A stretch of DNA of 64,000 nucleotides from NCBI RefSeq assembly GCF_003024195.1, contig NZ_KZ679061.1, positions 31,851 through 95,850 on the forward strand, written 5' to 3'. The number at the start of each line of letters is the position of its first letter. The first letter of the stretch is position 1. This stretch comes from Streptomyces dioscori. Its GTDB lineage: Bacteria > Actinomycetota > Actinomycetes > Streptomycetales > Streptomycetaceae. Below are positions 17,401 through 23,866 of the stretch, piece by piece. The notes beneath the pieces are model-generated. The model saw nothing but the letters and a program-made list of their open reading frames with translations. It had not been told where the DNA came from and ran no database searches. The position numbers were made by a program, and so were the translations under genes.

Positions 17401-17818
17401 CCGCGGAGCCACCGCGGCCGGCAAGCAGTCCGTGGGCCAGGAGTCACCGGCGCCCTTCGCGAACAACGACAGCAACGGCGGCGGCAGCAGCAACGGCACC
17501 GGCGGCAAGGGCGACTGGCGGTCGAACAACGACCAGATGTGGCACCGGGCCGAAGCGCTGAAGCAGCCCAAGGCGGGCGGGGTCACCTCCTCCGGCCTGC
17601 CGCGGCGGGTACCCAAGGCCAATCTGGTCGAGGGCACCGCGGAATCGACCCCGCAGGGCGGCCCTCAGGTCTCCCGTGCTCCCGAGGAAGTCCGGGGCAG
17701 GCTGAGCAGCCTGCGACGGGGCGTGCAGCGGGGCCGAGACGCAACCAGTGAAACGAACGGTCAGGCCACCAGGAACCAGCACGGTGGCCCTGACAGCACC
17801 TACAACCAGGAGCGTTAG
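14492..17818 (+). CDS. cvnA: Conservon sensor-kinase-like protein CvnA, second copy
   Basis: An 1108-residue sensor-like membrane protein from GTG 14492 (RRSKNGPEPSARGNF), preceded by GAGAGG. Membrane segment 1 is at about residues 55-75 (LNAILLIPVVVGLVMGGF), then an extracytoplasmic helical region, and segment 2 at about 383-407 (FITGAAVVIALLAAFILAG). HAMP follows, then LDHLATRMRRN near 527 and an ATPase domain with LLENATTFSS near 603 and IHDKGIGLTAED. The HAMP-ATPase core is close to the first copy, but the sensor region and the Tyr/Gln/Asp-rich tail differ. The tail carries AGLPRRG twice and ends in the same SGLPRRVPKANLV and VSRAPEEVRGRL blocks as copy one. Confidence 0.94.
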   Translation: MRRSKNGPEPSARGNFTPPPRGAAPAHVPGSEPTAAPPPSGGRLSPRNWRVPTRLNAILLIPVVVGLVMGGFQVKSSIDTWQEAEDAESTARLVRAALTYGDKLYAERDITAAPLLEGKGEKDATVVEARSETNAAAVAFNEAAKNMPAKAGLERRLAIFRKQEPKLAALRAAAYTSKLKGVETEEGYVEIQHPLMEFANELGLGTGNITSYGRTVYAISLSKAALSLQRSIGTHLLIKPGPSEESLAKQRVALTSYAYLEGIAIEEYIGGGTESDAAKLEQAKKQIQTDGAAQAKEAAETAAARGQTYVPPPSGDTAMVSGIGTLATTDASARVALADKGITAQNWWAVNTAKYNAYRTIEADLGDKAVSEASTIASDAKRDAFITGAAVVIALLAAFILAGMVARQMSRSMRQLRNAAFGVAEQRLPMLVDQLSRTDPGRVDTRVQPIPINTTDEIGEVARAFDQVHREAVRLAAEQALLRGNINAIFTNLSRRNQSLIEGQLTLITDLENNEADPDQLENLFRLDHLATRMRRNGENLLVLAGEEPGRRWDQPVPLVDVLRAASSEVEQYERIELSGVPEAEIHGRAVTDLVHLLAELLENATTFSSPQTKVRVTATRLPDGRIMVEIHDKGIGLTAEDFADINHKLANPPTVDAAISQRMGLFVVGRLSDRHGIRVQLRPSGEQAGTTSLVMLPDAITHGGGGDYQVQRDDFTVSQIIPEPEQQPQPPFGGEEFQSAQPALRTAAELGFDDSRYNPEVPDDIRELDPVGRSLMREERRAALEAQTHGPDGEAPSFQGEFDPQQAYDNGGQGYENGQPAFDDTSAAYTETPAYTDAPAYDQQTSYEGQQQTSYDETYFPQVPQAGGYQEGTYAEPGQDEQQPDPAAGQDAFPPFQEQPYQDDWPQQDAYQNGFPAEYAPQAESSQTAEAAEQDSVGFDAPGPVPSSAPELTDAGLPRRGTTDAGLPRRGATAAGKQSVGQESPAPFANNDSNGGGSSNGTGGKGDWRSNNDQMWHRAEALKQPKAGGVTSSGLPRRVPKANLVEGTAESTPQGGPQVSRAPEEVRGRLSSLRRGVQRGRDATSETNGQATRNQHGGPDSTYNQER

Positions 17819-17819
17819 T

Positions 17820-18242
17820 GTGAGCCCGATGAGCCAGGCGGCACAGAACCTGAACTGGTTGATCACCAACTTCGTGGACAACACCCCCGGGGTGTCCCAC
17901 ACCGTGGTGGTCTCCGCCGACGGACTCCTTCTGGCGATGTCCGAAGGGTTCCCGCGTGACCGCGCCGACCAGCTGGCGGCCGTCGCGTCGGGCCTGACCT
18001 CACTGACCGCGGGCGCGTCCCGCATCTTCGAGGGCGGGAGCGTGAATCAGACGGTTGTGGAGATGGAGCGGGGATTCCTGTTCATCATGTCCATTTCCGA
18101 CGGTTCCTCACTCGCCGTTCTCGCACATCCGGAAGCGGACATCGGTCTCGTTGGGTACGAGATGGCCCTTCTGGTCGACCGCGCCGGTACGGTCCTCACC
18201 CCGGATCTGCGTGCCGAGCTTCAGGGGAGCCTTCTCAACTAG
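17820..18242 (+). CDS. cvnB: Roadblock/LC7 protein CvnB, second copy
   Basis: A 140-residue Roadblock/LC7 protein almost identical to the product of 12629-13051 (for example NQTVVEMERGFLFIMS against AQTVVEMERGFLFLMS). I start at GTG 17820, one base after the cvnA stop, with AGGAG at the right distance; ATG 17829 is the alternative. The near identity of copy one and two contrasts with the divergent CvnA sensors, which suggests the two modules share downstream partners or duplicated recently. Confidence 0.96.
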   Translation: MSPMSQAAQNLNWLITNFVDNTPGVSHTVVVSADGLLLAMSEGFPRDRADQLAAVASGLTSLTAGASRIFEGGSVNQTVVEMERGFLFIMSISDGSSLAVLAHPEADIGLVGYEMALLVDRAGTVLTPDLRAELQGSLLN

Positions 18243-18334
18243 CAGACAAGCGATGCGTTTTGGCGTCCCGTGGCCGTAAGGTTTCGGGACGCGGCTCCAC
18301 ATTGATGGGCCCGGCACATTCGGAGGAGGAGAAA

Positions 18335-18916
18335 GTGGCAACACCCCCAGGCGGTTCGTCTTCGGGCAACTGGTCCTACGGCCCCGGCCAGGGCCAGGGC
18401 GGCGACGGTTCGCCGAACCGGTACAACTTTCCCTCCGCGCCGAGCCCCCGACGCCAGCAGCCCTACTCTCCTCAGGGTCCGGGCCCCTCTCCTTACGACC
18501 AGCCGCCGGCACCGCGCATCCAGCCCGTGCAGCCGCAGCGGCGCTCGCCCGAACCGTCTCCCGCGGGGAGCGCCAGCAATCCGCTGGTCCGCCCCTACGC
18601 GATGACGGGCGGCCGTACCAGGCCGCGATACCAGCTCGCCATCGAGGCGCTGGTGCACACTACAGCGCAGCCGCACCAGATGCAGGGGCAGTTGCCCGAG
18701 CATCAGCGCATCTGCAACCTCTGCCGGGAGATCAAGTCGGTGGCCGAGATCTCGGCCCTGCTGACGATTCCTCTCGGTGTGGCCAGGATCCTTGTCGCCG
18801 ACTTGGCGGAGGCGGGCCTGGTCGCCATTCATCAGCCCGGCGGCGACGAGAACGCCGGCGGTCAGCCAGACGTGACTTTGCTCGAAAGGGTGCTCAGTGG
18901 ACTTCGCAAGCTCTAG
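18335..18916 (+). CDS. cvnC: DUF742 protein CvnC, second copy, long N-terminus
   Basis: A 193-residue DUF742 protein. GTG 18335 (ATPPGGSSSGNWSYGPG follows) comes after a strong GGAGGAG. The first 90 residues are a Pro/Gly/Gln/Ser-rich disordered segment absent from the first copy. The conserved DUF742 domain then runs from PLVRPYAMTGGRTRPRYQLA to the end with CNLCREIKSVAEISALL. It overlaps cvnD by 20 bases, as in the first conservon. The added linker may allow a different contact with its longer-range partner CvnA; that is inference. Confidence 0.95.
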   Translation: MATPPGGSSSGNWSYGPGQGQGGDGSPNRYNFPSAPSPRRQQPYSPQGPGPSPYDQPPAPRIQPVQPQRRSPEPSPAGSASNPLVRPYAMTGGRTRPRYQLAIEALVHTTAQPHQMQGQLPEHQRICNLCREIKSVAEISALLTIPLGVARILVADLAEAGLVAIHQPGGDENAGGQPDVTLLERVLSGLRKL

Positions 18917-19478
18917 CGGAGGGCCTTCCCGCTCCACCACGTCCGCGAAGATCGTGGTGGCGGGCGGCTTCGGCGTGGGCAAGACCACGTTCGTCGGGGC
19001 CGTCTCGGAGATCAACCCGCTGCGTACCGAGGCCGTGATGACGTCCGCTTCGGCGGGCATCGACGACCTCACCCACACCGGGGACAAGACCACCACGACG
19101 GTGGCCATGGACTTCGGCCGTATCACCCTGGACCAGGACCTGATCCTGTACCTCTTCGGTACACCCGGCCAGGACCGCTTCTGGTTCATGTGGGACGACC
19201 TGGTACGCGGCGCGATCGGCGCGATCGTGCTCGTCGACACGCGCCGTCTCGCCGACTGCTTCCCGGCGGTCGACTACTTCGAGAACAGCGGACTGCCGTT
19301 CGTGATCGCTCTCAACGGCTTCGACGGCAGCCAGCCGTACAACCCGGACGAAGTCCGGGAAGCGCTCCAGATCGGCCCCGACACCCCGATCATCACGACG
19401 GACGCCCGCCACAGGGCGGACGCGAAGTCGGCGCTGATCACGCTGGTGGAGCATGCTTTGATGGCGCGCTTGCGGTAG
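18897..19478 (+). CDS. cvnD: Small GTPase-like protein CvnD, second copy
   Basis: A 193-residue conservon GTPase, starting at GTG within cvnC. It has the P-loop GGFGVGKT, the LFGTPGQDR G3 block and the NGFD variant of G4. It is nearly identical to the first copy over its length, differing mostly in a two-residue N-terminal insertion (GGPSRSTT) and a few conservative changes after residue 110. It is the last gene of the second conservon and is followed by a strong hairpin. Confidence 0.96.
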   Translation: MDFASSSGGPSRSTTSAKIVVAGGFGVGKTTFVGAVSEINPLRTEAVMTSASAGIDDLTHTGDKTTTTVAMDFGRITLDQDLILYLFGTPGQDRFWFMWDDLVRGAIGAIVLVDTRRLADCFPAVDYFENSGLPFVIALNGFDGSQPYNPDEVREALQIGPDTPIITTDARHRADAKSALITLVEHALMARLR

Positions 19479-19496
19479 CGGGTTTGCTTAAGTATG

Positions 19497-19539
19497 AGAT
19501 GGGGCGCGGCAGCCGTTCACCGGCTGCCGCGCCCCATCT
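19497..19539. terminator. Strong bidirectional hairpin after second conservon
   Basis: A perfect 19-bp stem (19497-19515 with 19521-19539) and 5-nt loop between the convergent cvnD and toxin genes. It starts 18 bp after the cvnD stop and ends 16 bp before the toxin stop, so it can end transcription from both sides. Confidence 0.88.
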
Positions 19540-19555
19540 GCGTCGACCCGTGCGC

Positions 19556-19801
19556 TCAGATCGCGACCAGATCGATCACGTTGATCACTACGTGCCGGTT
19601 CGACACGACGTACGTGATGAAGCCGCCTTCGAAGGACGCCGACCAACTGCTGTCCCGGTTGCTCTGGGCGGGCGGTCCGAACGGGTTGAGGCTGAGCCTC
19701 TTCTCAAGGCTTTCGAGCGCCAGCCGCTGCGGGGCGGCCAGGGCGGCCTTGCGCCGAGCGGCTCGGTCCACGTACCTGATCGTGTACGCGCTCACGCTCA
19801 C
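19556..19801 (-). CDS. RelE/ParE-type toxin candidate
   Basis: An 81-residue basic protein beginning (GTG) SVSAYTIRYVDRAARRKAAL. The YTIRYVDRA strand, the helical hairpin rich in Arg and Leu (ALAAPQRLALESLEKRL) and the closing beta strands (FITYVVSNRHVVINVIDLVAI) fit the small RelE/ParE fold of ribosome- or gyrase-targeting toxins. The GTG start overlaps the stop of the upstream gene as GTGA, the usual antitoxin-toxin coupling. The target cannot be told from sequence. Confidence is moderate because recognition rests on fold-level pattern and operon layout. Confidence 0.75.
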   Translation of the reverse strand: MSVSAYTIRYVDRAARRKAALAAPQRLALESLEKRLSLNPFGPPAQSNRDSSWSASFEGGFITYVVSNRHVVINVIDLVAI

Positions 19802-20118
19802 CTGCCCGTATCCACTGGGTTGTTGTCAGCGTCGAAGGGGCGCCCCTCCTCGTCCCAGAAGACGAGCCCCTCGGTGTCACCCTCGGTCATCCGCTTGATG
19901 GTCTGCTCGATCTCGTCGAGATAGCCCGGGGTCGCGGCGGCGCAGGCGAACGGCAGCCACTTGTCGAGTACGCCGTCAAGAGCCCGCTGATCGAAGTCCG
20001 CAGCGGCACTTAGCCAGTCCTGCTCGAATCCCTGCAACCAGTCCGGTCGCCGCTCAAGCGCGGCGCGAATGGCGGCCGGCGTTCTTTCGCAGGCGTTCGG
20101 GTCGACTTCGTGGGCCAT
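19798..20118 (-). CDS. Cognate antitoxin-like protein
   Basis: A 106-residue acidic protein from ATG 20118 (MAHEVDPNACERTPAAIRAA), preceded by CCGGAGGTC at good distance. It has a helical stretch RPDWLQGFEQDWLSAAADFD and an acidic C-terminus (WDEEGRPFDADNNPV). The pattern matches the short antitoxin partner (DUF6247-like) found before RelE-type toxins in streptomycetes, as I recall it. It precedes the toxin gene and overlaps it by 4 bases. Antitoxins of this kind bind their toxin through the C-terminus and often repress their own promoter. No obvious DNA-binding domain is seen. Confidence 0.7.
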   Translation of the reverse strand: MAHEVDPNACERTPAAIRAALERRPDWLQGFEQDWLSAAADFDQRALDGVLDKWLPFACAAATPGYLDEIEQTIKRMTEGDTEGLVFWDEEGRPFDADNNPVDTGR

Positions 20119-20254
20119 GTTCGGCGACCTCCGGCGAGGAACGGGTGAGTCGCCGCCCACCGTAGAGGGGGTGGGCCCGGCCCCGCACCCCGGACGCGCG
20201 ACGACGGCGTTCGAGTCGGTGCGTGAACGCCGACGGCCACCCCTGTCCGGCACG

Positions 20255-20584
20255 TCACGCAAGGAGACCACCTGCGTCCGACTCGGCCTGCGGCCACACG
20301 AGACTGCCTACGCTGCCGGGGCACCTGGAGACGAGCTGCGCGGCCCGCTCGGGGTTCCGCAGCGACATACGCAGTCCGCCGCTCTCGGTGGCGACCTGAG
20401 CGCTCCCGTCCCTATGGGCGAGACCCCACGCTGCGACGCGGGCGTCGCGGTCGCCGGCTTCGGTGGTCCACTCCTCGACCACGGCGAAGAGGCGCGGGGC
20501 GGTGGCGTTGACGAGGGCGCGGATCTCGGCGGTTAAGCCGTCGGGACGGTCGGGTACCGAGTGCCCCGGGGATACGGTGGACAT
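20255..20584 (-). CDS. Hypothetical protein divergent from XRE regulator
   Basis: A 109-residue soluble protein starting MSTVSPGHSVPDRPDGLTAE, with AAGGAAA just upstream of ATG 20584. It has a helical N-terminal half (IRALVNATAPRLFAVVEEWT) and a Gly/Ser-rich segment after it. I do not recognise the family. Small proteins of this appearance commonly lie next to XRE/DUF397 pairs in streptomycetes (recollection). It is transcribed divergently from the XRE gene, with a palindrome between them. Confidence 0.65.
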   Translation of the reverse strand: MSTVSPGHSVPDRPDGLTAEIRALVNATAPRLFAVVEEWTTEAGDRDARVAAWGLAHRDGSAQVATESGGLRMSLRNPERAAQLVSRCPGSVGSLVWPQAESDAGGLLA

Positions 20585-20637
20585 GGCAATTTTCCTTTGC
20601 GCACGGGGAGTTGCTTGGCAGAACGGTAGTCATTAGC

Positions 20638-20651
20638 GCATAGATCTATGC
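20638..20651. promoter_or_regulatory. 14-bp perfect palindrome, candidate XRE operator
   Basis: GCATAGATCTATGC is a perfect palindrome in an AT-rich pocket of the divergent region between the hypothetical gene (start 20584) and the XRE gene (start 20745). Its place and symmetry suit autoregulation by the XRE protein. No experimental site is known to me. Confidence 0.5.
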
Positions 20652-20744
20652 TCAATATTCTGCATGTCCTATGCGGTTCACTCGCGTGAGGGACGCGCAG
20701 CGCTCCCGCGCGGACGGGTGAGACGGACAGGAGAGGGAGAAGAA

Positions 20745-21596
20745 GTGGCAGCGACCGGCCCACCCACGCTGAGGCAGCGACGCCTGGGAACCGAGCTGCG
20801 CAAGCTCCGCGAGCGGGCGGGGCTGAGCTCTACGGCGGGTGCCGCGCACATCGGCGTACAGCAGGCCCGGATGAGCATGATGGAGGCAGGACGGCACGGT
20901 GTCAGCGACGAGCGCGTACGCACGCTGGCGATCGCCTACTCATGCGACGACGGCGACTTGGTTCAGGCGTTGGCTGCGATGACCGGGCGCCGCGGCCGGG
21001 GCTGGTGGGACGAATACCGAGAACTGCTCCCGCCCTCACTTGTCGAGGTCGCCGAGTTCGAGGCCGACGCCACCGAACTGCGGATCGGCGTGGTTGCCAC
21101 CATGCCGGGCCTGGTCCAGACCCTTGAGCATGCACGCGCGGCCTTCCGGCAGAGCGTCCCCGCGCTGCGCCCGTACGAGATCGAGCACCGTGTCTCGTTC
21201 CGCATCAAGCGTCAGGCGATTCTGTTCGCGGAGCGGCCGACCCCGTACACCGCGATCGTCCACGAGGCCGCGCTGCGGATGCGAGTGCGCCCTCCGGGCG
21301 TGATGCGCGATCAGCTTCTGCACTTGATCGAGATGAGCGAGCACAGAAACATCCGCATCCTTGTCGTCCCCTTCGACCAGGTCGATTTTCCAGCCTCAGG
21401 GCAGCCCATCAGTTACGCGTCAGGACTCGTCCCGCAGTTGGACACGGTCCTGCTCGACTCCGACCACGGCTGCGATTTCCTCGACGCCGAAGCCCAGTTG
21501 CACAGATACCGCTCCGTACTCGCCCGCATGGAAGCGTGCGCTCTCGCGCCCAGCAAGAGCCGCGACTTCATCCGTCATCTTGCCAAGGACCTGTGA
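20745..21596 (+). CDS. XRE-family regulator with DUF5753
   Basis: A 283-residue regulator from GTG 20745, which follows GAGAGGGAGAAGAA. Residues about 10-65 form the helix-turn-helix (LGTELRKLRERAGLSSTAGA, then HIGVQQARMSMMEAGRHGV). The remaining 200 residues are the DUF5753 domain, with the typical WWDEYRELLP, VVATMPGLVQTLEHARA and RIKRQAILFAERP blocks. The next gene, 9 bases downstream, encodes its usual DUF397 partner. Dozens of such pairs occur per Streptomyces genome; a few affect development and antibiotic production. The specific target here is unknown. Confidence 0.93.
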   Translation: MAATGPPTLRQRRLGTELRKLRERAGLSSTAGAAHIGVQQARMSMMEAGRHGVSDERVRTLAIAYSCDDGDLVQALAAMTGRRGRGWWDEYRELLPPSLVEVAEFEADATELRIGVVATMPGLVQTLEHARAAFRQSVPALRPYEIEHRVSFRIKRQAILFAERPTPYTAIVHEAALRMRVRPPGVMRDQLLHLIEMSEHRNIRILVVPFDQVDFPASGQPISYASGLVPQLDTVLLDSDHGCDFLDAEAQLHRYRSVLARMEACALAPSKSRDFIRHLAKDL

Positions 21597-21605
21597 GGGA
21601 ACCAC

Positions 21606-21791
21606 GTGCCCACCTACACCTGGCAGAAGTCCTCGTTCAGCACCGAGGGCGCGAACTGCCTCAACCTCGCCACCGCACCCGACGGCACCCTCCGCCTCCG
21701 CGAGAGTGACGACCCCGGCCGAATGCTGGCCCTGCGGCCCGAAGGGCTCTCCGCGCTGCTGGTGGCCGTCAAGCAGGCCCCCTCCCCCTGA
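21606..21791 (+). CDS. DUF397 protein
   Basis: A 61-residue DUF397 protein from GTG 21606: the diagnostic WQKSSFSTEGANCLNLA opening and RESDDPGRMLALRPEGLSAL body are present. It is preceded by GAGGGAACC and lies 9 bases after the XRE/DUF5753 gene, so the two are one transcription unit. DUF397 partners are thought to act as antitoxin-like or modulating partners of the XRE protein; the molecular function is not settled. Confidence 0.93.
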   Translation: MPTYTWQKSSFSTEGANCLNLATAPDGTLRLRESDDPGRMLALRPEGLSALLVAVKQAPSP

Positions 21792-21867
21792 GCGGTCCAG
21801 GGCCCGGAAACGGCAGTCGCCGGACGCGCTCCACGAGGAGCGGGCCCGGCGATCGGAAAGCTGGAGC

Positions 21868-22062
21868 TCAGCCCTGCCAGGAGTGCGGCGCACGGAAGCC
21901 GGGCGTGCGTTCCAGGCGGCGCCAGCCGGCCTTCGGGTGGGCTCGGTGGGTCGGGGCCTCGGCGGGCGCAGAGGCCGCGCGGGCCAGGAGGAGGGCCGTT
22001 ACCGCGGCGAGTTCCTCGGGGCCGGCGTGGCCCTTCTCGACGCGGATATCAGGAATGTCCAT
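21868..22062 (-). CDS. accE: Acyl-CoA carboxylase epsilon subunit
   Basis: A 64-residue epsilon subunit, which stabilises the biotinylated alpha - carboxyltransferase beta complex. The start is ATG 22062 (MDIPDIRVEKGHAGPEELAA), chosen because CGGAGACTG precedes it. An upstream in-frame ATG at 22107 would add 15 residues but has no Shine-Dalgarno. The IRVEKGHAGPEELAAVTALL core is the family hallmark, and the Trp-rich end (GWRRLERTPGF) is typical. It follows the beta subunit gene on the same strand, the standard arrangement. Confidence 0.92.
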   Translation of the reverse strand: MDIPDIRVEKGHAGPEELAAVTALLLARAASAPAEAPTHRAHPKAGWRRLERTPGFRAPHSWQG

Positions 22063-22119
22063 GGGTGTCAGTCTCCGGGAGAGAGAGGTACGCGGGGTTG
22101 CCGTCATGAATCCGACGGG

Positions 22120-23712
22120 TTACTGCGGCGGGTTTCCGTGCTTGCGGGAGGGCAGGTCCGCGTGCTTGTTGCGCAGCATCGCGAGGGAGCGGATGAGGGT
22201 CTCGCGGGTCTCGGCCGGGTCGATGACGTCGTCGACCAGGCCGCGCTCGGCCGCGTAGTAGGGGTGCATCAGCTCTGCCTTGTACTCCTTGACCATGCGG
22301 ATCCGCATCGCCTCGGGGTCCTCCGCCTCCGCGATCTGGCGGCGGAAGATGACGTTCGCGGCGCCCTCCGCGCCCATCACGGCGATCTCGTTGGTCGGCC
22401 AGGCGTAGGTGAGGTCGGCGCCGATGGACTGGCTGTCCATCACGATGTACGCGCCGCCGTAGGCCTTGCGCAGGATCAGGGAGATCCGCGGCACGGTCGC
22501 GTTGCAGTACGCGTACAGCAGTTTCGCGCCGTGGCGGATGATTCCGCCGTGCTCCTGGTCGACGCCGGGCAGGAAGCCCGGCACATCCAGCAGCGTGACG
22601 ATCGGGATGTTAAAAGCGTCGCACATCTGGACGAAACGCGCCGCTTTTTCCGACGCCTCGATGTCCAGCACGCCCGCGAGGGCCTGCGGCTGGTTGGCGA
22701 CGATGCCCACGACCTGGCCGTCGAGCCGCGCCAGCGCGCAGATGATGTTGCGGGCCCAGCGCTCGTGGACCTCCAGGAAGTCGCCGTCGTCGACGAGCTC
22801 CTCGATGACCTTGGTCATGTCGTACGGGCGGCTGCCGTCCGCAGGCACCAGGTCCAGCAGGACGTCGGAGCGGCGGTCCGCCGGGTCCTCGGACTCGGTG
22901 GCCGGCGGGTTCTCGCGGTTGTTCTGCGGCAGCATCGACAGGAGGTAGCGGACCTCCGCGATGCAGGTCTCCTCGTCGTCGTACGCGAAGTGCGCGACGC
23001 CGCTCGTCTCGGCGTGGACGTCCGCGCCGCCGAGGCCGTTCTGGGTGATCTCCTCGCCGGTGACCGCCTTGACGACGTCCGGTCCGGTGATGAACATCTG
23101 CGAGGTCTCGCGGACCATGAAGACGAAGTCGGTGAGGGCGGGGCTGTAGGCCGCGCCGCCCGCGCACGGGCCGAGCATGACGGAGATCTGCGGGATGACG
23201 CCGGAGGCGCGGGTGTTGCGCTGGAAGATGCCGCCGTACCCGGCGAGGGCGGAGACGCCCTCCTGGATACGGGCGCCCGCGCCGTCGTTGAGGGAGACCA
23301 GCGGCGCCCCGGCCGCGATGGCCATGTCCATGATCTTGTGGATCTTCGTGGCGTGGGCCTCGCCCAGCGCGCCCCCGAAGATACGGAAGTCGTGGGCGTA
23401 GACGAAGACCGTGCGGCCCTCGACCGTGCCCCAGCCGGTGATGACACCGTCCGTGTAGGGCTTCTTGGCCTCCAGGCCGAAGCCGGTGGCGCGGTGCCGC
23501 CGCAGCTGCTCGACCTCGTTGAACGAGCCTTCGTCCAGCAGCAACTCGATCCGCTCCCGGGCGGTCAGCTTGCCCTTGGCGTGCTGCGCCGCGGTCGCCT
23601 TGTCGCTGGGTCCGCGAAGAGCCTCCGCACGGATCGCCTGCAGCTCGGCCACGCGCCCACGGGCATCCGCGGGTTCGTCGGCCAAGGATTCGGTCTCGTC
23701 CAAAACGGTCAT
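22120..23712 (-). CDS. accB: Propionyl/acetyl-CoA carboxylase beta subunit
   Basis: A 530-residue carboxyltransferase that moves carboxyl from biotin to propionyl-CoA (and acetyl-CoA), giving methylmalonyl- or malonyl-CoA for fatty acids and polyketides. It begins MTVLDETESLADEPADARGR. Both halves of the crotonase-like fold are present, with the acyl-CoA oxyanion-hole segment GAGARIQEGVSALAGYGGIF in the N-domain and GGIIRHGAKLLYAYCNATVP and RKAYGGAYIVMDS in the C-domain. Together with the small epsilon gene it matches the AccB-AccE (PccB-type) pair of Streptomyces. The biotinylated alpha subunit is encoded elsewhere. Confidence 0.96.
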   Translation of the reverse strand: MTVLDETESLADEPADARGRVAELQAIRAEALRGPSDKATAAQHAKGKLTARERIELLLDEGSFNEVEQLRRHRATGFGLEAKKPYTDGVITGWGTVEGRTVFVYAHDFRIFGGALGEAHATKIHKIMDMAIAAGAPLVSLNDGAGARIQEGVSALAGYGGIFQRNTRASGVIPQISVMLGPCAGGAAYSPALTDFVFMVRETSQMFITGPDVVKAVTGEEITQNGLGGADVHAETSGVAHFAYDDEETCIAEVRYLLSMLPQNNRENPPATESEDPADRRSDVLLDLVPADGSRPYDMTKVIEELVDDGDFLEVHERWARNIICALARLDGQVVGIVANQPQALAGVLDIEASEKAARFVQMCDAFNIPIVTLLDVPGFLPGVDQEHGGIIRHGAKLLYAYCNATVPRISLILRKAYGGAYIVMDSQSIGADLTYAWPTNEIAVMGAEGAANVIFRRQIAEAEDPEAMRIRMVKEYKAELMHPYYAAERGLVDDVIDPAETRETLIRSLAMLRNKHADLPSRKHGNPPQ

Positions 23713-23742
23713 GTAGTGACCTTACGAAGTCCACCAAGGAAA

Positions 23743-23778
23743 GCGGGCCGTCGACTCTGTACAGTCTCCGGCCCGTTT
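23743..23778 (-). terminator. Terminator-like hairpin before accB
   Basis: CGGGCCG at 23744-23750 pairs with CGGCCCG at 23769-23775. AAA/TTT extends the stem across a single-base bulge, and the loop is 18 nt. It lies downstream of the PL8 lyase gene and upstream of accB, so it probably ends the lyase transcript. Confidence 0.5.
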
Positions 23779-23866
23779 TACTGGTAGCCCTGAACAGAAC
23801 CCTGCCCGCATGCAGGCGATCCGACTGCTCAGGGGCCCTCTGGCTTGTAGGGGTCGCACAAAGCGC

